Below, piece after piece: positions 1 to 12,900 of a stretch of 64,000 bases of DNA. The position numbers were made by a program, and so were the translations under genes. Source of the DNA: Dryas octopetala (taxonomy: Eukaryota; Streptophyta; Magnoliopsida; Rosales; Rosaceae); contig OY992836.1 in NCBI GenBank assembly GCA_963921425.1, forward strand, positions 2,495,825 to 2,559,824. The letters are read 5' to 3'. Under the pieces are notes generated by a model. That model was not told the DNA's origin. It did no database searches and saw nothing but the letters and a program-made list of their open reading frames with translations. Positions within the stretch are counted from its first letter, which is position 1. Each line of letters opens with the position of its first letter.

Positions 1-1115
1 TCAAATAGATCTAAACGCTAATTCTAACATGATAAAGTGCTTCCCCATTTCTTTATTGCCAACCAGGAACATTTTGGTGCAATTTAGACGAAATTGAACC
101 AAGTATGCACTGAAATGACGTTTTCATGTGTTCTTAGCACCAAATGTGGTTCAATAGATCTAGAACGCTGATCCAAACATGCGAAAGTGCTTCCCCACGT
201 CTTTCTTGCCAACTGGGATAGTTTTGGTGAAATTAGCATGAGATTGGATCAAGTATGCACCGAAATGACGTTTTTGTGCGTTCTGAGCACCAAATGTGGT
301 TCAATAGGCCTAACATGCGAAAGTTTTCCCAATATCTTTCTTGCCAACTAGGATCATTTTGGTGGAATTAGAACGAAATTGAACCAAGTATGCACTGAAA
401 TGACGTTTTCGTGCGTTCTTAGCATCAAATGTGCTTCAATAGGTCCAGAACGCTAATCCTAATATGAGAAATTGCTTTCCCATTTCTTTCTTGCCAACCC
501 GGAACATTTTGGTGCAATTTGGATGAAATTGGACCAAGTATGCACTGAAATGACATTTTCATGCGTTCTTGCCTAGAAAATTGGTTCAATAGGTCTAAAC
601 GCTAATTCTAACATGACAAAGTGCTTCCCCATGTCTTTCTTACCAACTAGGAACGATTTGGTGCAATTTGGAAGAAATCGGACCAAGTATGCACCGAAGT
701 GATGTTTTCGTGCGTTCTTAGTACAAAATGTGATTCAATAGGTCGAGAACCATAATCGTAATATGAGAAAGTGCTTTCCCAGATCTTTCTTACCAAATGG
801 GCACATTTTGGAGCAATTTTGTTGAAATTAGACCAAGTATGTACGAAATGACATTATTGTGCGTTCTTAACACTTAATGTTGTTCAATACGTCTAGAACG
901 CGAATCCTAACATGCGGAAGTGCCTCCCCAAGTGTTTCTTGCTAAACAGGAACGTTTGGGTGCAATTTGGAGGAAATTGGACCAAGTATGCACTGAAATG
1001 ATGTTTTCATGCGTTCTTAGTACCAAATGTGGTTCAATAGGTCTAGAACACCAATCCTACCATGAGAAAGTGCTTCCCCACGTCTTTCTTGCCAACTGCG
1101 ATTGTTTTGGTGGAA
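1..1115 (+). repeat. Satellite array, ~150-bp unit, forward block
   Basis: Head-to-tail diverged copies of a unit of about 150 bp. Landmarks recur in order: gtgcttcccca, tctttcttgcca, a segment like gcaatttggacgaaattgg, tatgcaccgaaatgacg, gcgttcttagcaccaaatg, then aataggtctagaacgct. The gtgcttcccca landmark recurs near 37, 187, 618, 917 and 1070, with some shorter units between. Copies differ from each other by many substitutions and small indels, so this is an old, unhomogenised array. It starts outside the window. Short ORFs here are chance readings of the repeat. A unit near nucleosome length is usual for plant satellites, but nothing seen proves a centromeric role. Confidence 0.85.
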
Positions 1116-3224
1116 TTATGTGCCCGGTTGGCAAGAAAGACATGGAGAAGTACTTTCTCATGTTAGGAATAGCGTTGTAGACCTATTGAACCACATTTGG
1201 TGTTAAGAACGCAAGAAAACAACATATCGGTGCATACTTGGTCCAATTTTGTCCAAATTACTCTAAAATGTTTCCGGTAGGCAAGAAAGCCTTGGGGATG
1301 CACTTTAACATGTTAGGGTTAGCGTTCTAGACCTATTGAACCACATTTGGTGTTAATAACGCATGAAAATGTAATTTCGGTGCAAAGTTGCGCAAAAAAT
1401 GTGCCCGATTGGAAAGAAAGATATGGGGAAGCACTTTCTCATGTTAGGGGAAGCACTTTCTCATGTTAGGATTAGTGTTCTAGACCTATTGAACCACATT
1501 TAGTGTTATGAACGCACAAAAATGCCATTTGGTTGCATACTTGTTCACATTTTGCCGAAATTGCTCCAAAACTTTACCGATTGGTAAGAATGACATGGGG
1601 AAGCACTTTCTCATGTTAGTAATAGCGGTCTATACCTATTGAACCACATTTGGTGCTAAGAACGCACGAAAGCAACATTTCGGCGCATACTTTTCCAATT
1701 TTGTCCAAATTGGACCAAAAATGTGCCCGGTTGGCAAGAAAGACATGGAGAAGCACTTTCTCAAGTTAGGATTAGCGTTCTAGACCTATTGAACCACATT
1801 TTATGAACGCATGATAACTTCATTTCGGACCAAAGTTACACCAAATATGTGCTCAGTTGGCAAGAAAAACATGGGGAAGCACTTTTCCATGTTAGCATTA
1901 TTGTTCTACACCTATTTAACCACATTTGGCGTTATGAACGCACGAAAATGCCATTTGGTTGCATAGTTGTTCAAATTTCGCCCAAATTGCTCCAAAACTT
2001 TACCGATTCGCAAGAAACACATGGGCAAGCACTTTCACATGTTAGTAATAGCGTTCTAGACCTATTGAACCACATTTGGTGTTAGGAACGCACGAAAACA
2101 ACATTTCGGCGCATACTTTCTAATTTTGTCAAAATTGGACGAAAAATGTGCTCGGTTGACAAGAAAGACATGGACAAGCACTTTCTTAAGTTAGGATTAG
2201 CGTTCTAGACCTATTGAACCACATTTGGTGTTATGAATGCACGATAACGTCATTTCGATGAAAAATTGCACCAAAAAAATGCCCGATTGGCAAGAATGAC
2301 TTGGGGAAGCACTTTGTCATGTTAGGATTAGTGTTCTAGACCTATTGAACCACATTTGGCAATATGAACGCACGAAAATGCCATTTTGGTTGCATACTTG
2401 TTCAAATTTTGCCCAAATTGGTCCAAAACTTTACCGATTGGCAAGAAAGTCATGGAGAAGCACTTTCTCATGTTAGTAATAGCGTTCCACACCTATTGAA
2501 TCACATTTGGTGTTATGAAAGCACAAAAACACCATTTGGGTGTATACTTGTTCCAACTTCGCCTAAATTGCTTCAAAACTTTAACAGTTGGGAAAAAAGA
2601 CACGGGGAAGCGCTTTCCAGATTATTTCAAAAAGTTCCCGGTTTGCAAGAAAGTGTTGGGGAAACACTTTCACATATTAGGGTTAAAGTTTTAAACCTAT
2701 TGAATCACATTTTGTGTTAAGAACGCATGAAAACGTAATTTCGATGCATATTTGTTCCAATTTTGTCCAAATCACTCGAAAACGTTACCGATTGCCATGA
2801 TGGACATGGGAAAGCGCTTTCTCATGCTAAAAATAGCGTTCTAAACTTATTGAAGCACATTTGGGGTTAAGAACGCACGAAAACGTCTTTTAAGAATGCA
2901 CAAAATTGCATGAAGCACATACTTGTTCCACTTTTCTTCATATTCCTCCAAAACGCTATAAGTTGACAAAAAAGACATGGGGAAGCACCTTCATATGTGA
3001 CGATTAGCATTCTAAACCAATTGAACCACATTTGGTGTTCAAAATGCACGAAAACATCATTTCGGTGCATACTTGTTCCAGTTTCATCCAAATGGCACAA
3101 AAAATGTGCCCAGTTGGCAAGAAAGACATGGGGAAACACTTTCTCAAGTTAGTAATAGCGTTGTAGATCTATTGAACCACATTTGGTGTTAAGAACGCAA
3201 GAAAACAACATTTCGGTGCATACT
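1116..3224 (-). repeat. Satellite array, inverted block (first part)
   Basis: The same ~150-bp unit read on the other strand: gttggcaagaaagacatgg, actttctcatgttagg, cctattgaaccacatttgg, aagaacgcacgaaaac. The switch lies near 1115, inside the ttgccaactg/cggttggcaag part of the unit, so two units face each other. About 14 units remain before the first LTR insertion. The ATACT target duplication of that insertion ends this part. Confidence 0.85.
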
Positions 3225-5481
3225 TGTTGTATGTTTTCCTAGAGCAAATTAAATAACCTTTTCTGAGCTCTAGGTTAACTCGCAAGTGTACGAATCGCTA
3301 AGTAGCAAAGCTTACAAATACGAGGTCGATCCCACAGGGAATTGTACTAGTGTACGATTACTAACTCAATTAAATTCAATTAACTCACCTCTAACTCACA
3401 CACGCAAATGGGGGGTTTTGATTGGTTTTTAAGGTTAAACTAAACAAACAGAGAAATTACAAACTTTAAAATGACAACTGAATGATTTCGGGTAAAATAA
3501 TATTAAAGAAACACTAGGGGTCAGAATCCACCACTAGCATACCATTCACTTCACTATGGGTATTAACAATCAATAAGTAAACATGTTGACAAAGTTCGTC
3601 TACTAAAAGGTTTAGCTAGTCACTTTTAGCAATTACTCCCCTTACTGTGCATAAACTAAGAGCTTCTTGGGCCTTCCTTAGCCAGTTAACTTGCATGTTC
3701 CCTAGTTCTAAGCTAAGGCAGCTGTTACCCATGCAAGAGTCGTTACGATCTGTGAGAGTGACAAACACATAGCGCATAGCTCCAAATTAATGTACCCTAT
3801 GTCCTCTATGATCTCTTTTCTCATGAATATTATCTTAGGATACCCACTTGTTTCCTATTGAAACTATCATCCTTTCGAGCTTATTTAGTTTCACAACATA
3901 ATTCTAGATGCATGCAACCTAAGGTGATCAGTCAAAGATGCAAAACAAATAGATTCAATTTAAACAGAGATCCAAGATTTGTCAACATATAAACAATCAA
4001 AATATTAATAATCCATAGTAAAAGTGAACAGCAATGCTAGGGCTTCATCCTAGCCCTAGCCCAATATTCAGCTACGCATGATTAAATTCATAAACAAACA
4101 AAGCATAATAAAACAATTAAAATAAAAGGAAAGGAGAAAGAAATCAAGCCAAGGCAGCAAAGTAGAGGCGGCTGCAAGAAGATGGCATGGTGGGCTGCTG
4201 CTCGGCCTTGGAGTCCACGGCAAGGTTGCTGAGATGCTCGGCAAGGTGGCAGCAAGGTGGGAGCGTAGGTGGGTGCTGGTGGCTGCGGCAAGACTTGTTC
4301 CTCCTCCTCAAATGAGTGCAAAAATAAAAGTAAACAAAGGTGCAAAGAGATAGGGGCTGCAGCAGAAAAATAAAGAAAAGAGAAGGAGATGATGGGGGGC
4401 TGCGGCCAGAGAAAAGAAAAGAGATGGTGGCTGCTAGGGTTTTCGTCAGAAAAATAAAAGAAAGAAAAATAAAGAGAAGGGAGAGAGTGTGGGCTGCGGC
4501 AAGAGAATAAGAAAAAGAAGCTAACTAGGGTTTCTGAAAAATAAAAGAGAAGAGACAAAACTTCAGACCCTTTTTCTGATTTTTAGAGATATATTTATAG
4601 GGATCAGTAGGAGAGGAATCCTTGGGAGGCAAGGAAGAGAGAAGGTGCGGCTGCTGCTAGGGTTAGGGGAAGCTTTGGGCTTGCGGCAAGGGCTTTGGCT
4701 TTGGGCTTAAGTGCCACACGCCAGCCCTCTAGGGTTTCACTTCATAGCTGCCACCTTTAGGCTTGCGCATTGGGCTTCATCTTGGGCTGGTGCATGCATG
4801 CATGCATGGCCCCTCAGATTTCGGCATTTGCATAGGCCCATGGCCCATTGGACTTGTTGACTTGTCATAGTTGACCCTTGACCATTAACTTTGACTTCCC
4901 ATTTTGCCCCTCATTTCCATTTGAGTTCGAATTCATTTCTTCCCTCCATTTATTCCCAAGGATGTCCACCACCTTCTAGAAGCTTCTGGAACCTTGATTG
5001 TGTAGAGTTGACTTTGCTCAACATTTCCTAGTGTGACTAAGATTTCTTGTAAATGAAGGATTCCTTATCCATTTTGACTTCTCATAATGACCATATTGCC
5101 CCTGGGGTCTCCTAGTGTCATTAGGACTCATTTCCCTAGTTGGGTTAGGTTTCCTAGTTCAACCAGGATTTCCTGTTCTAATCAGGATTTCTCATTTCTG
5201 GCTCCGCAATGATGGTTCTGGACTTGATGTTTCCTAGTGTGAATAGGAATCCTCATTCAACTAGGATTTCTGCACTTTTCCTGGTTTGACCAGGATTTCT
5301 CTCGTTTTCCTAGTTTGACTAGGAAATGTCTGAAAATGGTCCTTTTGGCTTCTTTTCTCTTCTTTGCTCATTTTATCCTACAAAAACAAAAACAAACTAA
5401 CAACACACAAAATATCGAGTTCTTGCACTCTAAGTTAGGGAGTTAGTATCATAAAATAGTGTAAAATGAGCACTCAACAAT
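3225..5481 (-). mobile_element. Solo LTR, Athila-type TGTTG family
   Basis: A 2257-bp LTR with no internal region, in reverse orientation. It reads TGTTGAGTGC...ATACAACA on the minus strand. A 5-bp target duplication ATACT lies at 3220-3224 and 5482-5486, so it arose by insertion followed by LTR-LTR recombination. A TATA-like box (ctataaatatat in sense) lies at 4589-4600. The U3 part (about 4900-5340) has a run of short palindromes such as ttcctagt-ttg-actaggaa at 5307-5325. The conserved U5 block (tcgatcccacaggga and flanks) is near 3270-3345. The 156-codon ORF at 4088-4558 is read through the low-complexity transcribed part and is not considered a gene. Confidence 0.92.
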
Positions 5482-5973
5482 ACTTGGTCCAATTTCATCA
5501 AAAGTGCTCCAAGACGTTCTCGGTTGGCAAGAAAGACATGGGGAAGCATTTTCTTATGTTAGGATTAGCATTCTAGACCTATTGAACCACATTTGGTGTT
5601 AAGAACGCATGAACAAAACAATTTGGTGCATACTTTATCAAATTTTGTCCAAATTACTCCAAATTCACATGTTAGGGTTAGTGTTCTTGACCTATTGAAC
5701 CAAATTTGGTGATGAGAACGCATTTATGGTTAACTTTAATGATCTCTGTTTTGACATGGGAAAGCACTTTCTCATGTTAGGATTATCGTTCTAAACCTAT
5801 TGAACCACATTTGGTACTAAGAACGCACGAAAACGTCATTTCGATGCATACTTAGTCAAATTTCTTCCAAATTGTTTTAAAACGTTCCTGGTTGGCAAGA
5901 AAGAATGGGGAAGCACTTTCTCATATTAGGATTAGCGTTCTAGACCTATTGAACCACATTTGTTGTTAAGAAC
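5482..5973 (-). repeat. Satellite array, inverted block (second part)
   Basis: Continuation of the minus-oriented satellite between two solo LTRs. It has several units, some shortened, with the landmarks gttggcaagaaag, ctcatgttaggattag and attgaaccacatttgg. It opens with the second copy of ATACT and closes with the first copy of AGAAC (5969-5973). Confidence 0.82.
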
Positions 5974-8503
5974 TGTTGATTGTGTTTTCTTAGAATAAAA
6001 TAAACAATTACCTCATTCTAAGTTTACTCGCAAGTGCACGAATCGCATTAGTAGCAAAGCGTACAAGCACGAGGTCGATCCCACAGGGAATGGTTAATAA
6101 GCAACAAATCAATGCAATTAATCACTAGAATAACTAAATGGGGGGTTTTGGAAGATGAAAACACACGCACACATCACCACACGCACACACACTTTATTCT
6201 ATCTTGCAATGTTAAGTTTTCAGTTTCAAATCAGATAAGCATGCAATAACCATCCAAGGCTAATGACAGTTAATTTGAACATAACATATTAAAGTTTGAC
6301 AGCTAAAAAGGTTTGGCTAGTTACTTTCTCGCCATTGTTCTCCTAATGCATAAACTAAGAGCTTCTTGGGCCTTCCTTAGCCAGTTAACCTACATGTTCC
6401 CTAGTTCAAGCTAAGGCAGCTGTTACCCATGCAAGAGTCATTAAGTTTTATGAGAACGTCAAACATGCACAACATATAAGCTTTGACTATTTCCTTATAG
6501 AGGTCGCCCAACCCCACTACCAAGAATAATCCCTTATTCCCTTGTTACTTGTGGTTTAGTGTCTTTGACTATTTCACAGCTAAACCTAACGGATAAACTA
6601 GATGCAATTACCCTAAGGAGGCCAGTCAAAGGATGCAAACAACTAGTGACGGGGGTTCTAATAGATAGTGGAAATTTAATATGCGCAAACATCAAACTAA
6701 CAGACCAAGAGACGGATAAACGATTTGTTAAAGCATACGAATCCATTAATCGACCTACAACTAACATGCAAGATAGAATAACTAACCTACATAATTAAAT
6801 AAAACAAATAAAAACAAAACAGCAACCAATAAATAAAATCCCAATTCATGCTTGTTAACGGAAATCAGAAACGCAAATTAAACAAACTTAGAAGCATAAA
6901 CTAAACAACTAATTTAAAGTGCATCAATTAAATGAAATCAAAAATGTAAAGTACACAAGATTAAATGCATGCACTAATTAAAATCAGAAACACAACTAAA
7001 CTAGATTGACAAATATAAACTAATTAGAATCTGAAACATGCATTAAATGAAACCAAAGCTAAAAACTAATTAAATTCAGAAACTTAAATTAAATAAATTC
7101 AGAAACCAATATCCAACAATAAATCTGAAACTAGAAGGAAAAAGAAAGCAAAAATCAGAGGTGCAAGCACATGGGGGCTGCGGCAAGGAGAGAGGAAGAA
7201 GGAGGCACCTAGCAAGCAGGAGGAACTCACGGCAAGGTGAGCTAGGGCTTGCAGCAGCAGGTGGTCCTTTCCTCTCACTTGTCACGCCACCCTCTCTCTA
7301 AGTCTCTCTCTGAATTCGGCTCACCTTACAAGAGAAATAAAAGTTGAAACTAAAAACCCTAAAACAGAAAAATAAAACTAGGAGGGGGAGAGGGATTTCG
7401 GCTGGAGTAGGAGGAGAAAAAGTGATTTCAAAAGGTCTCCTAGGGTTCTGAATGAGAGGGATTTATATAGAGGAGCCTTCCTTGAGAGGCAAGGAAGAGA
7501 AACTTGCGGCTGCTAGGGTTTGCATCTCCTAGTTGCTTGCGGCTTCAGCTAGGGCTAGCTGCACCTTGGGCTTGCGGCATGGGCTGCTCCCTTTGGGCTT
7601 AAGTGGCTCACGCCTAGCCTAGCTAGGGTCCCTCCTTGGCGCATGGGCTGGTAGTCTTGGGCTTTGGGCGTGCATGTTGGGCTTCCATGTTGGGCTTCAG
7701 TTGCTTGCACAAGATGGGCTAGGGTTTCACTCCATGGGCTTCCATCTTGGGCTTGTCACCTTGGGCTTGCGCATGGCCCCTTGGCTGCTAGGGTTTGCAT
7801 GGCATGCATGCGCATGCATGGGCTGCCATCTTCCTCCTTGCGCATGGCCTTTGGGCTGCTAGGGTTTGGGCCCATGCATGTGCATGCATGGCCCACTTGG
7901 TTCGGCATCCCTAAGGCCCATGGGCCCTCCACTTTTGACTTCCCATTTTGCCCCTCATTTCCATTTGAATTCAAATTCATTTCTTCCCTCCATTCATTTC
8001 CATGGATGTCCACCACCTTCTGGAAGCTTCTGGAACCTTGAAAAACATTTCCTGGTGCAACTAGGATTTCTTGAAAATGAGAGATTCCTTATCCATTTCG
8101 ACTTCTCGTAATGACCATATTGCCCCTGGGGTCTCCTAGTGTCACTAGGACTCCTTTCCCTAGTTGGGTTAGGTTTCCTAGTTCAACCAGGATTTCCTGT
8201 TCGAATCAGGATTTCACATTTCTGGCTCCGCAATGATGGTTCTGGACTTGATGTTTCCTAGTGTGACTAGGAATCCTCATTTGACTAGGATTTCTGCACT
8301 TTTCCTGGTTTGACCAGGATTTCACTCGATTTCCTGGTTTGACCAGGAATTGTCCCAAAATGGCTCCATTTGCTTCTTTTTCTCATTTCTGCTTCATTTG
8401 ACCTGAAAACACAAAAACAAGACAATAAACACAAAATAGCGAGTTCTAACACTCTAGGTTAAGGAATTAGTATCATAAAGTGATGCAAAATGCACACTCA
8501 TCA
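5974..8503 (-). mobile_element. Solo LTR, TGATG family
   Basis: A 2530-bp LTR in reverse orientation reading TGATGAGTGTGC... to ...CAACA in sense, flanked by AGAAC at 5969-5973 and 8504-8508. It matches the LTRs of the complete element at 15106-23450 along its length. TATA-like ctatataaat (sense) is at 7461-7470. U3 contains telobox-like aaaccctag and catgcatg motifs around 7790-7890 and the palindrome cluster around 8130-8350. The U5 block is around 6020-6095. There is no internal sequence. Small ORFs at 6534-6798 and 7664-8111 lie in LTR sequence and recur in every copy. Confidence 0.92.
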
Positions 8504-9164
8504 AGAACGCATAAAAATGTCATTTCGGTGTATACTTGGTATAATTTCAACCAAATTGCTGCAAAACGTGCGCATTTGGCAAGAGAGACATGAGGAAGCT
8601 CTTTCTCATTTTAGGATTATCGTTGTAGACCTATTGAACCATATTTAAATGAAAGAACACAAGAAAATGTCATTTCAGTGCTTACATGGTCCAATTTCAT
8701 CTAAATTACTCCAAAACGTGCCCATTTGGAAAAAAAGATTTGGGGAAGCAATTTCACTTGTTAGGTAATAGTGTTCTAAAACTATTGAACAACATTGGGA
8801 GATAAAACGCAAGAAAACGTCATTTCGGTACAATTTCGTCCTCATTACACCAAAACTATTGCAGTTGGCAAGAAAGACGTAGGGAAGCACTTTCTCATGT
8901 TAGGGTTAGCGTTCTAGACCTATTGAAGCACATTCGGTGCTAAAAACGCACGAAAACGTCATTTCGGTGCATACTTGGTCCAATTTCGTTCTAATTCCAC
9001 CAAAATGATCCCAGTTGGCAAGAAAGACGTGAGGAAGCACTTTCGCATATTAGTATTAGTGTGATAGACCTATTGAACCACATTTGGTGCTAATAACGCA
9101 CAAAAACGTTATTTTAGTGCATACTTGGTCTAATTTCAACCAAACTGCTCCAAAACGTGCCCAT
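8504..9164 (-). repeat. Satellite array, inverted block (third part)
   Basis: Minus-oriented ~150-bp units with the same landmarks as above, about four copies. It begins with the second AGAAC and ends at CCCAT (9160-9164), the target duplication of the large + strand insertion. Confidence 0.82.
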
Positions 9165-9941
9165 TGATAAGTGTTCATTTTATGTTATTTTATGATACTA
9201 ACTCCCTAATCTAGAGTGTTAGAACTCGATACTTTGGTGTCTATTATCTTGTTTTTGTGTTTTTAGGTCTAATGAAGCAAAAATAGGAAATAGGAGCAAA
9301 TGGAGCCGTTTTGGGACATTTCCTGGTCAAACTAGGAAACGAGCAAAAATCCTAGTGAAATGAGGATTCCTAGTCACAAGAGGAAACATCAAGCTCATAA
9401 CCATCATTGTCAAGCCAGAAAATGAGAAATCCTAATTGGAGCAGGAATTCCTGGTTGAACTAGGAAACCTAATCCTATTAGGAAAAGGAGTCCTGATGAG
9501 ACTAGGAGTCACTAGGGGCAATATGGTGATTATAAGAAGTTGAAATGGACAAGGAATCCTACATCTACAAGGAATCCTAGTGGGACTAGGAAAGGTTGGT
9601 CAACGTCAACTCTATCAAGTCAAGGTTCCAAAAGCTTGTAGAAGGTGGTTGACATCCATGGAAATGAGGGGCGAAATGGGAAGTCAAAGTCAATGGTCAA
9701 GGGTCAACTATGACATGTCATCAAGTCAAATGGGCCTTGGGCCTATGTGGAAGTCAATGGCAAGGTGGCAGCCCATGCATGCATGCGAATCCCATGCAAG
9801 CCCATGCGCCTAAACCTAGCAGCCCAAGTCCATCACGCCATGCAAGGTGGCAGCCCATGCACTGAAACCCTAGGGCCTATGTGCAACCCATTCAGCCCAA
9901 GTCATGTAGCCATGCGTAAGCTAGAAGGGAGGAAGCCCATC

Positions 9942-12900
9942 TGTTGAATGTGTTTTCTTAGAACAAAATAAACATTTATCTCATTCCAAGTATACTCGCA
10001 AGTGCACGAATCGCATTAATAGCAAAGCGTACAAGCACGAGGTCGATCCCACAGGGAATGATTAATAAACAACAAATCGATGCAATTAATCACTAGAATA
10101 ACTAAATGGGGGGGTTTTGAAAGATGAAAACTCACACACACCTCACCACACGCACACACCCTTTATTCTATCTTGTAATTTTAAGTTTTCAGTTTCAAGT
10201 CAGATAAGCATGCAATAACCATCCAAGGCTAATGACAATTAATTTGAACACAACATATTAAAGTTTGACTGCTAAAAAGGTTTGGCTAGTTACTTTCTCG
10301 CAATTGTTCTCCTAATGCATAAACTAAGAGCTTCTTGGGCCTTCCTTAGCCAGTTAACTTACATGTTCCATAGTTCAAGCTAAGGCAGCTGTTACCCATG
10401 CAGGAGTTATTAAGTTTTATGAGAACGTCAAACATGCACAACATATAAGCTTTGACTATTTCCTTATAGAGGTCGCCCAACCCCACTACCAAGAATAATC
10501 CCTTATTCCTTTGTTACTTGTGGTTTAGTGTCTTTGACTATTTCACAGCTAAACCTAACAATTAAACTAGATGCAATTACCCTAAGGTGGCCAGTCAAAG
10601 GATGCAAACAACTAGTGACGGGTTCAAATAGATAGTGGAAATTTAATACATGCAAACATCAAACTAACAGACCAAGAGACGGATAAACGATTTGTTAAAA
10701 CATGCAAATCCATTAATCGACCTATTTGAATGTTTTCTTAGAACAAAATAAACATCTATTTCATTCCAAGTATACTCGCAAGTGCACGAATCGCATCAGT
10801 AGCAAAGCGTACAAGCACGAGGTCGATCCCACAGGGAATGGTTAATACACAACAAATCAATTCAATTAATCAATAGAATAACTAAATGGGGGGTTTGAAG
10901 AGATGAAACACACGCACACATCACCACACGCGCACACCCTTTATTCTATCTTGCAATGTTAAGTTTTCAGTTTCAAATCAGATAAGCATGCAATAACCAT
11001 CCAAGGCTAATGACAGTTAATTTGAACACAACAAATTAAAGTTTGACTGCTAAAAAGGTTTGGCTAGTTACTTTCTCGCAATTGTTCTCCTAATGCATAA
11101 ACTAAGAGCTTCTTGGGCCTTCCTTAGCCAGTTAACCTACATGTTGCCTAGTTCAAGCTAAGGCAGCTGTTACCCATGCAGGAGTCATTAAGTTTTATGA
11201 GAACGTCAAACATGCACAACATATAAGCTTTGACTATTTCCTTATAGAGGTCGCCCAACCCCACTACCAAGAATAATCCCTTATTCCCTTGTTACTTGTG
11301 GTTTAGTGTCTTTGACTATTTCACAGCTAAACCTAACAAATAAACTAGATGCAATTACCCTAAGGTGGCCAGTCAAAGGATGCAAACAACTAGTGACGGG
11401 TTCTAATAGACAGTGGAAATTTAATACGTGCAAACATCAAACTAACAGACCAAGAGACGGATAAACGATTTGTTAGAACATGCAAATCCATTAATCGACC
11501 TACGACTAACATGCAAGATAGAATAACTAACCTGCATAATTAAATGAAATAAAACAAAACAGAAACAATAAACAAAGTCCCAATTCATGCTTGCAAAAGA
11601 AATCAGAAACACAAAGTAAACAAACTTAAAAACATAAACTAAACAACTAAATTAAATTGCATAAACTAAATGAAATCAGAACCATGCACTAAATAAAATC
11701 AGAATCATAAACTAATTAATTTCAGTAGCATAAACCAACAATAAAATAGAAAACTAGAAGGGAAAAGAAACAAAATCAGAGATGCAAACACTAGGGTGGC
11801 TGCGGCAAGGAGAGAGGAAGGAGGCACCTAGCAAACAGGAGGAACTCACGGCAAGGTGAGCTAGGGCTTGCGGCAGCAGGCTGATCCTTCTCTCTCTCAC
11901 TTGTCACGCCACCTTCTCTCTCTAAATCCCTCTGAATTCGGCTCTCTCTCACTTTTTCTAACTTCTGAAAATAAAAACCTAAAACTGAAAATAAAACTAG
12001 CAGGAGGCAAGAGGCTCTCGGGTTCTGAAGTATATGATATATTTATAGAGGTGCAATCCTTGAGAGGCAAGGAGAAGGTAACTTGCGGCAGCAGCTAGGG
12101 TTAGGGTGCATCAGGACTTGCAGCATGGGCTGCTCCTTGGGCTTAAGTGATTCACGCCTAGCCTAGCTAGGGTTCCTTCCTTGCGCATGGGCTGCTGGTC
12201 TTGGGTTTTGGGCTTGCATGTTGGGCTGAAGTGGCTTGCACAAGATGGGCTAGGGTTTCACTCCATGGGCTTCCACCTTGGGCTTGCGCATGGGCTCCTT
12301 GGCTGCTAGGGTTTGCATGGCATGCATGCGCATGCATGGGCTGCCATCTTGCTCCTTACGTATAGACTTTGGGCTATTAGGGTTTGGGCCCATGCATGTG
12401 CATGCATGGCCCATCTTGGTTCGGCATCCCTTAGGCCCATGGGCCCTTGACTTTTGACTTCCCATTTTGCCCCTCATTTCCATTTGAATTCAAATTCATT
12501 TCTTCTCTCCATTCATTTCCATAGATGTCCACCACCTTCTAGAAGCTTCTGGAACCTTGACTTTGTAGAGCTTACTTTGACCAACATTTCCTGGTGCAAC
12601 TAGGATTCCTTGAAAATGAGAGATTCCTTATCCATTTCGACTTCTCGTAATGACCATATTGCCCCTGGGGTCTCCTAGTGTCATTAGGACTCCTTTCCCT
12701 AGTTGGGTTAGGTTTCCTAGTTCAACCAGGATTTCCTGTTCGAATCAGGATTTCATATTTCTGGCTCCGCAATGATGGTTCTGGACTTGAAGTTTCCTAG
12801 TGTGACTAGGAATCCTCATTCGACTAGAAGTTCTGCACTTTTCCTGACTTGACCAGGATTTCACTCGTTTTCCTGGTTTGACCAGGAAATGTCCCAAAAT

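Noticed and set aside
1-3224. Regularly spaced repeats considered as a CRISPR array
   Set aside because: The whole ~150-bp unit repeats with no unique spacers, units are diverged, and the context is a plant genome.
4088-4558. 156-codon minus-strand ORF, leucine/serine/phenylalanine-rich
   Set aside because: Lies wholly in a solo LTR, in the CT/GA-rich transcribed part; composition is low complexity and it matches no family. Not a gene.
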